64,000 nt of DNA, taken from positions 1 to 64,000 of the forward strand of contig NZ_AUNB01000084.1 of the NCBI RefSeq assembly GCF_000714545.1. Reading direction: 5' to 3'. Origin of the DNA: Thioclava indica. Its GTDB lineage: Bacteria; Pseudomonadota; Alphaproteobacteria; Rhodobacterales; Rhodobacteraceae. A model generated the notes under the pieces. It was not told where the DNA came from. It searched no databases and was given only the letters and a program-made list of their open reading frames with translations. Shown here piece by piece: positions 8,935 through 18,256 of this stretch (positions are counted from its first letter, which is position 1; every line of letters begins with the position of its first letter). The translations under genes and the position numbers were made by a program.

Positions 8935-10269
8935 TCAGTTGGTGAATTCCGGATAGGCTTCCATACCCAGTTCCGCCTTATCCAAGCCCATCAGCTCGTC
9001 TTCGACCGGAGCGCGGATGCCCATCGTCATCTTCAGGATAAACCAGATGACAGCCGACACCACGAAGACAAACACGCCAACGGTGATGATCGAGACGATC
9101 TGACCGTAGAAAGTACCGTCAGGGTTGGTGATCGGAACCGCCAAGGTGCCCCAGATACCAGCGCCCAGGTGGACCGGGATCGCGCCGACAACATCGTCGA
9201 TCTTCAGCTTGTCGAGCATCGGAACCAGCAGGACCACGATGATACCGCCGATGGCACCAATGATGGTGGCTGCGCCAAGGCTCGGCGTCAGCGGTTCTGC
9301 GGTGATCGACACAAGACCCGCCAGCGCGCCGTTGAGCACCATCGTCAGATCGGGCTTTTTATACAGCAGTTGCGTCATGATCAGGGCTGCAATCGCACCG
9401 CCAGCCGCTGCCGTGTTGGTGTTGGCGAAGATACGCGACATGTCAGCCACGTTGCCCACGGTGTTCATGTACAGCTGCGAACCACCGTTAAAGCCGAACC
9501 AACCCAGCCACAGGATGAACGTACCCAGCGTTGCGAGCGTCAGGTTCGAACCCGGCATCGGGTGAACGCGACCGTCCTTATATTTGCCGATACGCGGCCC
9601 GAGGATCAGCGCGCCTGCCAAAGCAGCCCAGCCACCGACCGAGTGCACAACCGTCGAGCCTGCGAAGTCGAGGAACCCGAAATCGGCATCCAGGAAACCA
9701 CCGCCCCATTTCCACGAGGCTTGGATCGGGTAGATGAAGCCGGTCAGGATCACGGTGAAGATCAGGAAGGGCCACAGTTTGATGCGCTCGGCCAAGGTCC
9801 CCGACACGATGGACGCGGTGGTGGCACAGAACATCAACTGGAAGAAGAAGTCGGAGCCGACCGACGCATAGGTCAGGTCCACATTGTCAGCGCCAACGCC
9901 AACAGGTTCCAGCGAGGTCGTCGAGAAGGCACCCAACACGCCATCAATCGACCAGCCATCGCCCGGATACATCAGGTTATAGCCGATCAAATAATACATG
10001 ATCGCAGCGATCGCGAAGAGCGAGATGTTCTTGAGCGACTGCATCGCGACGTTTTTAGACCGCACGAGGCCCGCTTCGAGCATCGAGAAGCCTGCCCCCA
10101 TCCACATCACGAGGAAGCCCGTGACGAGGAACATGAAGGTGTTCAGGATGAAGCCGATTTCATTGGCCGGCGGATCCATTGCGGCGGGTGCCGCGTCCTG
10201 GGCAAGCGCGGGCAGCGCCACAGCAGCGAAGACCGCCGCAAGACCCGTGATTTTCGAAAGGTTTTTCAT
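8935..10269 (-). CDS. amtB: Ammonium transporter Amt
   Basis: Inner-membrane ammonium channel of the Amt/MEP/Rh family, 444 residues. A cleavable signal peptide (ending PALAQ, about residue 23) precedes 11 transmembrane segments, as in other proteobacterial AmtB proteins. Family motifs include WMGAGFSMLEAGLVRSKNV, DFAGSTVVHSVGGWAALAGA (first conserved pore histidine) and IPVHLGAGIWGTLAVP (second). It lies 24 bases after glnK in the standard glnK-amtB order, where GlnK plugs the channel under nitrogen sufficiency. Confidence 0.96.
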   Translation of the reverse strand: MKNLSKITGLAAVFAAVALPALAQDAAPAAMDPPANEIGFILNTFMFLVTGFLVMWMGAGFSMLEAGLVRSKNVAMQSLKNISLFAIAAIMYYLIGYNLMYPGDGWSIDGVLGAFSTTSLEPVGVGADNVDLTYASVGSDFFFQLMFCATTASIVSGTLAERIKLWPFLIFTVILTGFIYPIQASWKWGGGFLDADFGFLDFAGSTVVHSVGGWAALAGALILGPRIGKYKDGRVHPMPGSNLTLATLGTFILWLGWFGFNGGSQLYMNTVGNVADMSRIFANTNTAAAGGAIAALIMTQLLYKKPDLTMVLNGALAGLVSITAEPLTPSLGAATIIGAIGGIIVVLLVPMLDKLKIDDVVGAIPVHLGAGIWGTLAVPITNPDGTFYGQIVSIITVGVFVFVVSAVIWFILKMTMGIRAPVEDELMGLDKAELGMEAYPEFTN

Positions 10270-10293
10270 AGTCCTACTTTCCCCTGTCGCGTC

Positions 10294-10632
10294 TCAGAGC
10301 GCGTCGTCATTGGTTTCGCTGGTCCGGACACGCACCGCCTGACCCACATCGAGAACAAAGATTTTGCCATCGCCGATTTTGTCGGTCTTGGCGGCTTTCA
10401 GGATCGTATCGACGACCTCATCGGCCAGACCGTCTGCGACGACGATCTCAAGCTTGACCTTGGGCACGAAGTTCACAGCGTATTCCGCGCCACGATAGAT
10501 TTCGGTATGCCCCGACTGAGCGCCGAAGCCTTTGATCTCGGTAACCATCATGCCGCGCACGCCGATGGTGGTGAGCGCTTCGCGCACCTCCTCGAGCTTG
10601 AACGGCTTGATTGCTGCAATGATGAGTTTCAC
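10294..10632 (-). CDS. glnK: PII nitrogen regulatory protein GlnK
   Basis: Trimeric signalling protein (112 residues) that senses 2-oxoglutarate and ATP/ADP and controls AmtB and other nitrogen targets. The T-loop GHTEIYRGAEYAVNF contains Tyr51, the site of uridylylation by GlnD, and the B-loop KTDKIGDGKIFV is intact. First gene of the glnK-amt operon; expected to be under NtrC control. Confidence 0.95.
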   Translation of the reverse strand: MKLIIAAIKPFKLEEVREALTTIGVRGMMVTEIKGFGAQSGHTEIYRGAEYAVNFVPKVKLEIVVADGLADEVVDTILKAAKTDKIGDGKIFVLDVGQAVRVRTSETNDDAL

Positions 10633-10765
10633 CTGTCATCCCTTCCTGATTCAGCACGTCTCAATGCCGTATTCGAACGACATCGTCTGGCGTCAGAAGG
10701 ACCGCTTCGCTGCGGTTGCACAAGGAAACTTGAGCCAGTGAAATGGGCGCGGACCAGCGAAATCG

Positions 10766-10800
10766 CCTAAAAATTATACATTTTAAGCGCATCGCATTAA
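10766..10800 (-). promoter_or_regulatory. Candidate glnK -10 region in the glnK/PBP1A divergent spacer
   Basis: On the minus strand TATAAT is read at 10778-10773, with a poor -35 (TTTAAT) 17 bases upstream, which would leave a leader of about 130 bases before glnK. I found no GG-N10-GC sigma-54 signature here. This would suit a weak sigma-70 promoter that needs an activator, as described for NtrC in Rhodobacter capsulatus. The same 272-bp spacer must also hold the promoter for the divergent PBP gene. Confidence 0.35.
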
Positions 10801-10904
10801 ATTTAGGCAACATGCAAAACTGAAACGTTACTTTATGCGGGTGCACATCCTGTGAAGTGGCGTGTAAATTGCGTGCAACGAAAACAAGGCAGCGGATCAG
10901 GCAA

Positions 10905-13115
10905 ATGACACAGAAGGGCGGACGGCGCGGGTCGTTGGTGGCGGATAAACGCTATTCCACGCCAAAAAAGACCCCGACCCCCTCAAAGACGCCAAAGCCA
11001 CGCAAACCGCGGGGCAAAAAACCACGCCCCCCTCGGCGCGGTGGCGTCATGGGCGCAATCGCGGGGATGGTGCGGTTTGTCTGGCGCATGATCTGGGGCG
11101 CATTCTGGCGCTTTTCGATGGTGATCGCGCTCGTTGTCGTGGCGGCGACTCTGTATTTCTATTCGACGCTGCCGAAATACACGCAGCTTCTGGACGGGCG
11201 CACCCGTGGCTCGGTCACGATGCTCGACGATCAGAATAAGGTCTTTGCCTGGCGCGGCGAAACCTTTGGCGGGCTGATTGATGCCAAGAACGTCTCTCCC
11301 TATCTGCGCGATGCGGTTGTCGCGACCGAGGATCGTCGCTTCTACCATCATTTCGGGATCAGCCCGCGCGGCATCGCCTCGGCGATTGCGATCAACCTTA
11401 AAGACGGTCGCGGGCCGTTTCAAGGCAATGGCGGCTCGACGATCACGCAACAGGTGGCCAAGCTGTTGTGCCTTGGCGTGAAGTTCAATCCTAAGGAATG
11501 GAAGAACGAGGCCGCTTACGAGAACGACTGCCGCTCTGGCGGGCTCAAGCGCAAGATCAAGGAAGTGCCCTATGCCTTCGCACTGGAACTGAAATACACC
11601 AAGGATCAGGTGCTTTCGATCTATCTAAACCGGGCCTATCTGGGGGCTGGCGCGCGTGGGTTTGAGGCCGCCTCTGAGCGCTATTTCGGCATTTCGGCCG
11701 CCAATGACAATCCGCAGCAATCCGCAATGCTGGCAGGTCTGCTCAAAGCGCCCAGCTATTACGCGCCAACAAACAATTTGAAACGCTCGCAGGAGCGCGC
11801 GGAAACCGTGCTGACGTTGATGCACCAGCAGGGCTACCTGACGGATCGCCAATTCCTAGATGCCAAGGCAAACCCAGCCACGCTAAGCGAGGCGGCGCAA
11901 CGCCGTGCGGGGGGCTATTTCGCCGATTGGCTGATGGATACAATCCCCGATTTCCTGTCGCGTGATACGACCGAAGATGTGGTGATTCACACGACTCTGG
12001 ATCAGCGCATCCAATCCGCCGCCGAAGAGGCGATGCAGTCGGTCTTTACCAACAAGGTCTCTAAGGGCAGCTCTGCCGAGGCGGCGATCGTCGTGATGTC
12101 CGCCGATGGCGCGGTGCGCGGCATGGTGGGCGGGCGCAAAACCAAGGTGACCGGTGCGTTCAACCACGCCACGATGGCGCAGCGCCAGACTGGTTCAACG
12201 TTCAAACCCTTTGTCTATGCCACCGCGCTCGATCTGGGCTACACGCCCGATTCGATGGTGGATGATGCACCGCTGACCGTGAAGATGCCGGGATCGCCCG
12301 ATTGGTCGCCACGCAATTACGAGCGCAACTTCCGCGGCCCGATAACGCTGACCACCGCGCTGGAGCATTCGGTGAACGTCGCGACTGTGCGGGTGTCCGA
12401 AGCTGTGGGGCGTGAAAATGTCATCAAGGTCGCCGAGGGGCTTGGGTTTGCGCAAAATCTGCCAAACTTACCCTCCGTCGCGCTTGGGGTCGGCGAATCG
12501 GATCTGCTGGATATGACGGGCGCTTATGCGGGCATCTTGAACGGTGGCTCATCGGTGACGCCATACGGGTTGACCACGCTGACGCTAAAAGGTGACAGCG
12601 ACCCGCTGTTCAGCAAACCCGGCGGCATCGGCGAGCGGGTGATTTCCGAGAAATCCGCGCGTGAGCTGACCTATATGATGCGCCAGGTCGTGCTGCATGG
12701 CACGGGCGGGCGCGCCAATGTCAAAGGCTATGAGATCGCGGGGAAAACCGGCACGACTCAAAGCTCGCGGGATGCGTGGTTCATCGGGTTTACGGCGGAT
12801 TATGTCGTCGGCGTCTGGATGGGCAATGACGACAACACGCCGCTTAAAGGGGTGACGGGCGGTGGTTTGCCCGCCGAGATCTTCCACGAAACGATGAAGC
12901 GCGTAGAAGACGGCCAGCCCGCGAAACCGCTGCCGATGGCGCAGCCTTCAGAGTGGCAAGCGCAGGCCCAGCAATATCCGGGCGAGACGCAAAGCACGGG
13001 TCAGCCGACGCAGCCGCAACAACCCCAGCCTCAGCAACAGCAGCCGCAGCGCCGCAACCCATCTGATTCGATCCTGAAAAGCCTGCTTGGGGTGTTCGGC
13101 GGCAATCGGAACTAG
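10905..13115 (+). CDS. mrcA: Penicillin-binding protein 1A (bifunctional glycosyltransferase/transpeptidase)
   Basis: Class A PBP that polymerises and cross-links peptidoglycan at the outer face of the inner membrane. From ATG 10905 it is 736 residues: a very basic, proline-rich cytoplasmic tail (1-47), a membrane anchor (about 68-88), a GT51 glycosyltransferase domain with the catalytic glutamate in ATEDRRFYHH (E142) and GGSTITQQ, then a transpeptidase domain with STFK (S431), HSVN and KTGTTQ. The C-terminus is a glutamine/proline tail (QPQQQQPQ region). The frame is open to a GTG at 10857, but the ATG gives a more typical start; neither has a strong ribosome-binding site. Confidence 0.93.
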   Translation: MTQKGGRRGSLVADKRYSTPKKTPTPSKTPKPRKPRGKKPRPPRRGGVMGAIAGMVRFVWRMIWGAFWRFSMVIALVVVAATLYFYSTLPKYTQLLDGRTRGSVTMLDDQNKVFAWRGETFGGLIDAKNVSPYLRDAVVATEDRRFYHHFGISPRGIASAIAINLKDGRGPFQGNGGSTITQQVAKLLCLGVKFNPKEWKNEAAYENDCRSGGLKRKIKEVPYAFALELKYTKDQVLSIYLNRAYLGAGARGFEAASERYFGISAANDNPQQSAMLAGLLKAPSYYAPTNNLKRSQERAETVLTLMHQQGYLTDRQFLDAKANPATLSEAAQRRAGGYFADWLMDTIPDFLSRDTTEDVVIHTTLDQRIQSAAEEAMQSVFTNKVSKGSSAEAAIVVMSADGAVRGMVGGRKTKVTGAFNHATMAQRQTGSTFKPFVYATALDLGYTPDSMVDDAPLTVKMPGSPDWSPRNYERNFRGPITLTTALEHSVNVATVRVSEAVGRENVIKVAEGLGFAQNLPNLPSVALGVGESDLLDMTGAYAGILNGGSSVTPYGLTTLTLKGDSDPLFSKPGGIGERVISEKSARELTYMMRQVVLHGTGGRANVKGYEIAGKTGTTQSSRDAWFIGFTADYVVGVWMGNDDNTPLKGVTGGGLPAEIFHETMKRVEDGQPAKPLPMAQPSEWQAQAQQYPGETQSTGQPTQPQQPQPQQQQPQRRNPSDSILKSLLGVFGGNRN

Positions 13116-13138
13116 GCAAAAGCGACGCTCAGATATGG

Positions 13139-13168
13139 AAACGCCCGGCGAAACCGCCGGGCGTTTTT
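13139..13168 (+). terminator. Terminator after PBP1A
   Basis: Stem ACGCCCGGCG/CGCCGGGCGT with an AAAC loop and a T run, 24 bases downstream of the PBP stop. Confidence 0.92.
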
Positions 13169-13189
13169 CTGTAAGCCAATCTCCAGACC

Positions 13190-13798
13190 TTAGCCCGCTG
13201 TTTTCAAATCCTGAATCAGCGCGTCGATATTGCCGCGGCGGCGATCCAGCATCGCCCCGACTTCCGTGCGCTCCGAGGCCAGCATGTTCACGCCTTCCAC
13301 GATCAGGTTAAAGAACTTGTCATGACCCGAACGATCGGAAACCTGCCACAGCACCTCAAACGGTGCTTGGCCTTTAAGGATCGCGGTGGTTTTGACCTCG
13401 TAGAAGCTCTTGATCGGGCGCGCGCCCTGCACTTTGAACTGCGCACCGATGAATTCGCGGAACCGCTTGCCATATTTGCGCGACAGATAGCCCTGATAGG
13501 CGCGCGTGAAAGCTGCCATCTGCGCCGCGCTTGCCCGACGCGCAGCCACGCCCAATGCCGAACGCGCAATGACATTCACATCGGCATATTTTGAGAAGAT
13601 CCTCTCGAACATCGCATAAAGCGCAGGCCCCGTTCTACCCGACGCAATCGCGGCATTCACATCATTCACAGCACGCTGGATCAGCGCTTTGGCCTGCGAA
13701 TCATTCAGCGCAAGCGCCTGACCCGGCAGCAGCGCCACCGCTACTCCCGCGACCCCAAGGCGCAGTGCAGCACGTCTATTGCAGCGCGGGGTCGTCAT
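13190..13798 (-). CDS. mlaC: MlaC-type periplasmic phospholipid carrier
   Basis: Periplasmic shuttle of the Mla pathway, carrying phospholipids between the outer-membrane MlaA complex and the inner-membrane MlaFEDB transporter. From the ATG at 13798 the product is 202 residues with an N-terminal export signal (NRRAALRLGVAGVAVALLPGQALA, split by Tat-like arginines) and the Ttg2D/MlaC core, for example the segment starting FTRAYQGYLSRKYG and ILKGQAPFEVLWQVSDR. The start lies inside the last codons of mlaA, giving about 23 bases of overlap; other in-frame ATGs occur just upstream, so the exact start is uncertain. Confidence 0.85.
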   Translation of the reverse strand: MTTPRCNRRAALRLGVAGVAVALLPGQALALNDSQAKALIQRAVNDVNAAIASGRTGPALYAMFERIFSKYADVNVIARSALGVAARRASAAQMAAFTRAYQGYLSRKYGKRFREFIGAQFKVQGARPIKSFYEVKTTAILKGQAPFEVLWQVSDRSGHDKFFNLIVEGVNMLASERTEVGAMLDRRRGNIDALIQDLKTAG

Positions 13799-14537
13799 AG
13801 GGATCATAGGCTGCGGCATCATTTTTCTCTTCGCCATTGAGTTCAAATCTCCGGTTTTGCAGATAAAGCAGGCGGCTTTGCGCATAGCTGTCGGCGCTAC
13901 CATACAGCACCGAATCCACCGTTGCGCTGTATTGTTTGCGGGTCTCTACCTTGGCCCCCAATCGGAACGCCATCGAGGCCAGCCGGGGGTCGGGGTCAAG
14001 CGCGTTGAGCGGATTGATCAGCAGATCGACAACCGTGCCCAGCGCGTCGCGCTCGGTGGAAGGGCCGATGATCGGCAGTTCCAGATACGACCCCTCACCC
14101 ACACCCCAGACATGGAGCGTTTCGCCGAAATCGGTATAGGTCTCGGGCAGCGACAAACCGCTCCCAGCAGGATCAAAAATCCCGCCCAGCCCCACCGTCG
14201 AGTTGATCAGGAACCGGAAGGTGTTCTTGATCGCAGGCTCGGGGCGGCCTTGCAAAATCGAGTTGAGCACCTTGCTGGGCAGGCCCAGATTGTTGCCGAC
14301 ATTGCCCACCGCATGCCCAATCGGACCGACGGGCTTGCTATCCTCGTCTGATGCGCGAAACAGCGCGCTATCGACTTGCTTGTTGAAGGTATGAGTTTTG
14401 CGGTTGGACGCCTCGTAAGGGTCGTTGATGCCACTGCCGCGCGGCGCAGGGCCGCAACCTGCAAGCCCCGTCGCGATCAGTGCAATGATAGCGACAGGTT
14501 TCAAGCCCATCCGATGCGTGGTTTTACGTGCCACCAT
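13776..14537 (-). CDS. mlaA: MlaA/VacJ outer-membrane lipoprotein
   Basis: Outer-membrane lipoprotein that removes mislocalised phospholipids from the outer leaflet to keep lipid asymmetry. From ATG 14537, preceded by GAGGGGGGAT, it has 253 residues. It has a signal peptide with lipobox LAGC, then the VacJ core: NDPYEASNRKTHTFNKQVD, the block beginning FRFLINSTVGLGGIFDPAGS, and the helical region FGETLHVWGVGEGSYLELPI. It is followed by overlapping mlaC; the transporter genes mlaFEDB are not in the window. Confidence 0.93.
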   Translation of the reverse strand: MVARKTTHRMGLKPVAIIALIATGLAGCGPAPRGSGINDPYEASNRKTHTFNKQVDSALFRASDEDSKPVGPIGHAVGNVGNNLGLPSKVLNSILQGRPEPAIKNTFRFLINSTVGLGGIFDPAGSGLSLPETYTDFGETLHVWGVGEGSYLELPIIGPSTERDALGTVVDLLINPLNALDPDPRLASMAFRLGAKVETRKQYSATVDSVLYGSADSYAQSRLLYLQNRRFELNGEEKNDAAAYDPYDDPALQ

Positions 14538-14655
14538 ATCCCCCCTCAAAACGCGCCCCGTTCACAGCGCCACTGTTTGACATAGTCTGCGCAGGGCTTG
14601 CTCGCAATGAAAAGGGCGGCGCAAGTCGGGATCTCCGCTACTGCGCATCGCTATT

Positions 14656-15822
14656 TCACAGCGCGTTGAGCAGCGCTTTGGTCGGCCAGGCATCGGCAGG
14701 CAGGCCCAGCCGTTTTTGCTCGGCTTGCACGGCGGGGCGTGTTTTCGCCCCGAGAATCCCGTCGATTTTGCCCACATCATAGCCGCGCCGCGCCAGTTTT
14801 TGTTGCAGCACCGACATCTGCGCCGCACTCAAACCCGGATCGGGATGGCCGGGATCAAGGCGCGGCGCGCCCTCAAGCCGGGTCGCGAAATAGGCCGCTG
14901 AGGTGACATAGACAAAGCTTTTGTTCCACTCAAACAACACGCGGAAATTGGGATAGACCATAAAGGCTGGCCCCTTGCGCCCCATTGGCAGCAGGACCGA
15001 ACCGGGCAAGCCCTGCGCCAGTTTGCCACTCCGCGCGCGCACGCCCATCCGCGCCCAATCAGCGGTCGAGGCTTGCGTATCGAGCCCGGTTTTCGACCAA
15101 TCGAGATTGGCAGGCAGCACGATCTCTTGCATCCACGGCTCGCCTTTGCGCCAGCCCAGCCCTCGCAGCATTTTGGCCCCTGAAACCAGCGCATCGGGCG
15201 CCGAGGTTTTCAACCGCACATGCCCGTCGCCGTCGCCATCCACCCCGTTGCGCAAGATATCCGCGGGCAGCATCTGCACCTGACCGATCTCGCCGGCCCA
15301 AGCTCCTTTCTCGCGCTGGGGATCAAAATCGCCGCGCTGATACAGTTTGGCAGCGGCGATCACCTGCGGGCGGAACAGCTCGGGGCGGCGGCAATCATGG
15401 GCCAGCGTCAGCAAGGCGTTGCGCGTGTTGAAATTGCCCTGCACCTGGCCAAAATCGGTCTCAAGCGCCCAGAATGCCAGCAGCACCCCGCGCGAGACGC
15501 CATACTCCCGCTCAATCCGGTCAAAGGTGGATTTATAGCGCTTGGCGTTGCGCGCCCCGTTGGTCAGCCGGTTCTGGCTGATCACGGCGCTGGCGAATTG
15601 CAGGAAATCCTTGCGAAACACGCCCTGCGCGCGGTCAGCCCGCAACACTTTTTGATCCTGACGCGCCCCGGCAAGGAACGCATCGGCTTGCGTCGCGTTT
15701 AACCCAGCAGCGCGGATCTCGCTGCGAATACCGCTAAGGAAACCAGACCAGCTTCCGCCGCATTGCGCCGCCACCGGCGAGGCGAGGATCGAGAGGCCAA
15801 GAACGAGAATCGACACGCGCAT
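14656..15822 (-). CDS. MltB-type lytic murein transglycosylase (GH103) with peptidoglycan-binding domain
   Basis: Cleaves peptidoglycan glycan strands with formation of 1,6-anhydro ends, in the periplasm. From ATG 15822 the product is 388 residues: signal peptide (1-20), the GH103/SLT_2 domain (about 25-315) with the catalytic glutamate E121 in FWALETDFGQ, and a C-terminal PG_binding_1 domain (about 325-385, RRGYDVGKIDGILGAKTRPA). Cys21 is not in a good lipobox context (AAQC), so this looks like the soluble periplasmic version. The chosen ATG follows AAAGGAAAGC; an ATG eight codons upstream is possible. Confidence 0.88.
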   Translation of the reverse strand: MRVSILVLGLSILASPVAAQCGGSWSGFLSGIRSEIRAAGLNATQADAFLAGARQDQKVLRADRAQGVFRKDFLQFASAVISQNRLTNGARNAKRYKSTFDRIEREYGVSRGVLLAFWALETDFGQVQGNFNTRNALLTLAHDCRRPELFRPQVIAAAKLYQRGDFDPQREKGAWAGEIGQVQMLPADILRNGVDGDGDGHVRLKTSAPDALVSGAKMLRGLGWRKGEPWMQEIVLPANLDWSKTGLDTQASTADWARMGVRARSGKLAQGLPGSVLLPMGRKGPAFMVYPNFRVLFEWNKSFVYVTSAAYFATRLEGAPRLDPGHPDPGLSAAQMSVLQQKLARRGYDVGKIDGILGAKTRPAVQAEQKRLGLPADAWPTKALLNAL

Positions 15823-16001
15823 GAGAGAGCTTTCCTTTGAGGTCATCCCGAAGCTAACGCGCGTTCACAGGCTCGACAACAGCCAAGACGTTGCAAATAC
15901 AGCACTCTTTGCAGGTGCGGCATGCTATCGGACATATGGTTAACTTGAATTTTACATTGGCGTGATCAGCATAGAGGCTGGGGATACTGCTGGAGGCTGT
16001 C

Positions 16002-16349
16002 ATGGAATTCTTACCGAAAGACGTGCTTGAAGGCTTGCGCGCGGCTCAAAAACGCGCAGCAAGCAAATCGACGCGGCTGCGCGTTTTGGCGGGGGGCGCG
16101 GCTTGGCCGGTGCTACGTCGCTTCAAGGGCGGATTTGCGCTGGATGCCGATCAGGTCACGCATCTGCGCGGCTATGTCGATCTGTATGACGGTCAAACCC
16201 ATATCGCGACCTGTCTGATCGTCGCCTCGGAAATCACGGGAGGCGAATTGATCTGCAACGTCAAACGCGAAACCGCCGTGTGCGATCGCGCGCCACTTGA
16301 TTTCGCGGCGGACGAGCCCGAGCTTGCGGGCTATCTGACGAAGGCCTGA
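16002..16349 (+). CDS. Conserved hypothetical protein, cytoplasmic
   Basis: A 115-residue protein without signal peptide or membrane segment, preceded by a good ribosome-binding site (GGAGGCTGTC-ATG). The N-terminal third is basic (LRAAQKRAASKSTRLRVLAGG) and the rest is predicted beta-rich (FALDADQVTHLRGYVDLYDG, HIATCLIVASEI). I recognise the type from other Rhodobacteraceae genomes as uncharacterised but cannot assign a function. It is divergent from the lytic transglycosylase and ends at a bidirectional terminator, so it is a single-gene unit. Confidence 0.75.
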   Translation: MEFLPKDVLEGLRAAQKRAASKSTRLRVLAGGAAWPVLRRFKGGFALDADQVTHLRGYVDLYDGQTHIATCLIVASEITGGELICNVKRETAVCDRAPLDFAADEPELAGYLTKA

Positions 16350-16381
16350 GATGGATGTCGATCGGGATTAAGCCATTGAGA

Positions 16382-16408
16382 AAAGGCGCCCGTTTGAGGC
16401 GCCTTTCT
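16382..16408. terminator. Bidirectional terminator between the 115-aa gene and the C-S lyase
   Basis: Stem AAAGGCGCC/GGCGCCTTT with a seven-base loop, between two convergent genes. T-rich sequence follows on the plus side and an A run precedes it. Confidence 0.88.
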
Positions 16409-17584
16409 TTATTGCAGATCGCCGAAAGCCGCTTGCAGGCGATCAACCGCATCTTGCACCCGCGCACGCGGGGTCGCGAGGTTAAAGCGCAAGAAATTCG
16501 CGCCGTCCTGCCCGAAGGTCTCACCATGATTGGCGGCGATTTTGGCGTCTTTCTCAACCCGTGCGGTGAAATCGGCAGATGCCATCCCTGTGCCGGAAAA
16601 ATCCACCCAAGCCAGATAGGTCGCCTCCAGCGGCATTGAGCGCAGGCCGGGAATTGCATTCACTCCGGCATCAAAAATCTGGCGATTGCCATCAAGATAG
16701 GTCTTGAGCGCATCAATCCACGCCGCACCTTCCGGGCTGTAAGCAGCCGTGGCCATCGCCAACCCGAAACTGTTGGGCGAAATTCCCAAAGCGGCCATAC
16801 GGCCTGCGAAACGGTCGCGCAACTCGGGATCAGCGATGATCACATTGCCCGAATGGGTACCCGCGATGTTAAAGCTTTTGGTCGTAGCACTCATCATCAC
16901 CACCGGCTGATCAGGGCAAGCGACGGCCATCGGGATATGCGTATGGCCCGGCATCACCAGATCGTGGTGAATTTCATCCGAGACCAACACCAGATCGTGG
17001 CGACGGCAGAACGCGGCGGTCGCCTCTAGATCGGCCTGGCTCCAGACGCGCCCGCCGGGATTATGGGGCGAGCACAGGATCAGCATGGTCTCATTGCCCG
17101 TCATCTGGGCATCCCACGCGTCGAAATCCATCTCATAGCGGCCGTTTTCCAGCGCCAGCGAACATTCCCGCACCTCGCGCCCCGCCGCTTTGATGGTGCG
17201 CGCGAAGGCGTGATAAACGGGCGTCATCAAGACCACCGCATCACCGGGCTTGGTAAACGCGTCGATACACAGCCCCGTGCCATTCACCAAACCATGCGTG
17301 GTGAAAATCCACTCAGGCTCGACCTGCCAGCCGTGGCGATTGGACATCCACCACTGAATGGCGGCGTGATAGGCGCTGTTATCGCCCCAATAGCCGTAAA
17401 CGCCATGCGCGGCCATCGCCTCGACCGCGCGCTGAACACAGGCGGGCGGGCGGAAATCCATGTCCGCCACCCACATCGCAATTCCCTCTTGCGGCGAGAC
17501 GCCGTAAATCCCCTCCATCGCGTCCCACTTTGCCGAATGGGTTCCGATGCGGTTGATCATCTCGTCGAAATTGGGCGCGGTCAT
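16409..17584 (-). CDS. patB: PatB/MalY-family C-S beta-lyase (class I/II aminotransferase fold)
   Basis: PLP enzyme that splits cystathionine or related cysteine conjugates to a thiol, pyruvate and ammonia. From ATG 17584 (behind AGGAGAGCC) it is 391 residues. Typical motifs: [10 protein letters not shown] (39-48), [16 protein letters not shown] (172-181), [12 protein letters not shown] and the PLP lysine K236 in [11 protein letters not shown]. The family is annotated both as cystathionine beta-lyase and as putative C-S lyase PatB, so the physiological substrate is open. The frame is open another 32 codons upstream without similarity to the family. Confidence 0.9.
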   Translation of the reverse strand: MTAPNFDEMINRIGTHSAKWDAMEGIYGVSPQEGIAMWVADMDFRPPACVQRAVEAMAAHGVYGYWGDNSAYHAAIQWWMSNRHGWQVEPEWIFTTHGLVNGTGLCIDAFTKPGDAVVLMTPVYHAFARTIKAAGREVRECSLALENGRYEMDFDAWDAQMTGNETMLILCSPHNPGGRVWSQADLEATAAFCRRHDLVLVSDEIHHDLVMPGHTHIPMAVACPDQPVVMMSATTKSFNIAGTHSGNVIIADPELRDRFAGRMAALGISPNSFGLAMATAAYSPEGAAWIDALKTYLDGNRQIFDAGVNAIPGLRSMPLEATYLAWVDFSGTGMASADFTARVEKDAKIAANHGETFGQDGANFLRFNLATPRARVQDAVDRLQAAFGDLQ

Positions 17585-17710
17585 GCTTGTGGCTCTCCTG
17601 TTTTTCAGCGGCATATGAGCAAATCGAGGCGACAGGTTCAAACGGCGATTTGTCTCGGACACAATCGCGCGCCATTGCAAGGGCAGGACAGTTCGCCTAA
17701 ATCCCCTATC

Positions 17711-18256
17711 ATGACGCTAAAACAGATCCTGATCCATCCCGACCCGCGCCTGAAAAAGGTGTGCAACCCCGTGGCCGAGGTCACCGACGAGATCCGCAAA
17801 CTCGCCGATGACATGCTTGCGACGATGTATGAGGCCCCCGGTATCGGGCTGGCCGCGCCGCAGGTTGGCGTGATGAAGCGGCTGTTCGTGATGGATTGCG
17901 TCAAGGAAAAAGACGCGACACCCGAGCCGATGGTGCTGATCAATCCCGAGATTAGTTGGACCTCGGAAGAGAGCAACGTCTACGAAGAAGGCTGCCTGTC
18001 GATCCCCGAGCAATATGCCGAAGTGACCCGCCCCGCCGAAGTGCGGATGCGCTGGCTGGGCTTGGATGGTCAAAGCCATGAGGAACAGTTCGATGCGCTT
18101 TGGGCGACCTGCGCGCAGCACGAGTTTGACCATCTCAACGGCAAGCTGTTCATCGACTATCTCGGCCCGATGAAGCGCAAAATGATCACCCGCAAGATGG
18201 AAAAGCTGAAGCGTGAGCGCGCGCGTGAAGCGCACTCCAAGGATCTTCTGTCCTGA
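17711..18256 (+). CDS. def: Peptide deformylase
   Basis: Removes the N-formyl group from nascent proteins. The 181-residue product has all three metal/catalytic motifs: GIGLAAPQ (44-51), EGCLS (93-97, Cys95 metal ligand) and HEFDH (137-141, two histidine ligands and catalytic Glu138). The frame stays open far upstream on this strand opposite patB, but the ATG at 17711 ([16 protein letters not shown]) is the family start. First gene of a def, def-like, fmt operon. Confidence 0.96.
   Translation: MTLKQILIHPDPRLKKVCNPVAEVTDEIRKLADDMLATMYEAPGIGLAAPQVGVMKRLFVMDCVKEKDATPEPMVLINPEISWTSEESNVYEEGCLSIPEQYAEVTRPAEVRMRWLGLDGQSHEEQFDALWATCAQHEFDHLNGKLFIDYLGPMKRKMITRKMEKLKRERAREAHSKDLLS

Noticed and set aside
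9169-10770. Long plus-strand open frame (533 codons) opposite amt and glnK
   Set aside because: It is the complement of two well-conserved genes, has a composition rich in Arg/His/Gln typical for antisense frames of GC-rich DNA, and shows no known domain.
10633-10904. Sigma-54 (GG-N10-GC) promoter for glnK-amt
   Set aside because: I searched the spacer on the glnK strand and found no match with correct spacing.
15847-16001. A regulatory RNA or repeat between the transglycosylase and the 115-aa gene
   Set aside because: Only two scattered TTGCA copies were visible and no stable stem with a terminator; it is probably an ordinary divergent promoter region.
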